DNA from: a virus
IMG/VR virus record: IMGVR_UViG_3300047551_000895
Coordinates: 1 to 21,360 of that record
Reading direction: 5' to 3' (one strand)
Length of the DNA: 21,360 nt
In this document: one piece after another, positions 21,202 to 21,360 of the stretch
How the letters are laid out: the number at the start of each line of letters is the position of its first letter
Numbering within the stretch: the first letter of the stretch is position 1
Position numbers and translations under genes: made by a program
The notes under the pieces: generated by a model
Database searches by the model: none
The model's input: the letters and a program-made list of their open reading frames with translations, nothing else
What the model was told of the DNA's origin: nothing

Positions 21202-21360
21202 ATGACTACCACCACTGCTGTTCTTCCGTTTATGCTCAAGGGTTCTTCACTTCTTGACTTCGTTAATGAAAAGATGGAGCTTGTTAATAGAGGTGAGCTT
21301 ACACGCACTGATATGATCAAGGACGCTGGTTACATGCGTGACAATGGCACTGCTATGTAT
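21202..21360 (+). CDS. cyAbrB-like regulator, partial
   Basis: Fifty-three codons to the right edge. The segments KGSSLLDFV, then RGELTRTDMIKDAGYM followed by RDNGTAMY, fit the layout of cyanobacterial AbrB-like proteins (AbrB-like, PF14250 type): 'GxxLLxxV...L.R.E....CGY......' followed by a 'FY.ALL.A' end, which here would lie beyond the window. Host cyAbrB proteins are DNA-binding regulators of carbon/nitrogen genes, and related short ORFs occur in cyanophages. A role in changing host transcription early in infection is inference. The C-terminal half is needed to confirm the family. Confidence 0.5.
   Translation, partial: MTTTTAVLPFMLKGSSLLDFVNEKMELVNRGELTRTDMIKDAGYMRDNGTAMY

Overview
The window reads as part of a T7-like (Autographiviridae-type) podovirus that infects a cyanobacterium. 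T7 late gene order is preserved: tail tube B end, internal virion proteins 14, 15 and 16, T7-type tail fibre, small holin-like protein, TerS-like fragment, then a TerL that matches T7 gp19 motif by motif. The cyanophage assignment rests on ThyX, several small proteins I recognise from cyanophages, and a cyAbrB-like ORF at the right edge. All genes are on the + strand, packed with ATGA-type overlaps. Most late genes share one GCT/GGT/CGT/ACT-rich codon style.

Layout. 1-8228: tail and internal core genes, where peptidoglycan-hydrolase domains sit at the C-terminus of the gp15-like protein instead of the N-terminus of gp16. 8235-11885: two consecutive receptor-binding genes. The first has a T7 gp17-type virion anchor plus a pectate-lyase-like beta-helix. 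The second is an anchorless beta-helix protein. They share an in-frame 25-bp direct repeat, and a 13-codon relic of the downstream holin-like gene lies between them. 11908-13741: holin-like protein, C39-like/glucosaminidase lysis enzyme, membrane-coiled-coil protein and an apparently broken TerS. 13734-16874: an enlarged accessory block between terS and terL with a tail-lysozyme-like protein, two HNH-type endonucleases, and two ORFs without clear function. 16807-18573: terL, whose 5' end is overprinted by the second HNH gene. 18574-19686: a hairpin-rich gap, a small conserved-type ORF and thyX. 19687-20537: about 850 bp without a gene, holding a terminator candidate, host-type promoter candidates and inverted repeats; this is the likely joint of the genome ends (direct terminal repeat). 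20577-21360: small early ORFs, one strongly acidic, ending in the truncated cyAbrB-like gene.

How the genes work together: the core proteins and fibres build the adsorption and ejection apparatus, and several wall-degrading domains serve entry and lysis. TerS/TerL package concatemers, ThyX supplies dTMP for replication, and the early ORFs probably start host takeover. The most interesting structure is the tandem fibre locus. Recombination at the in-frame repeat would delete exactly 1335 bp and fuse the anchor to the second beta-helix, so the locus looks like a captured receptor-binding cassette that could also be lost.
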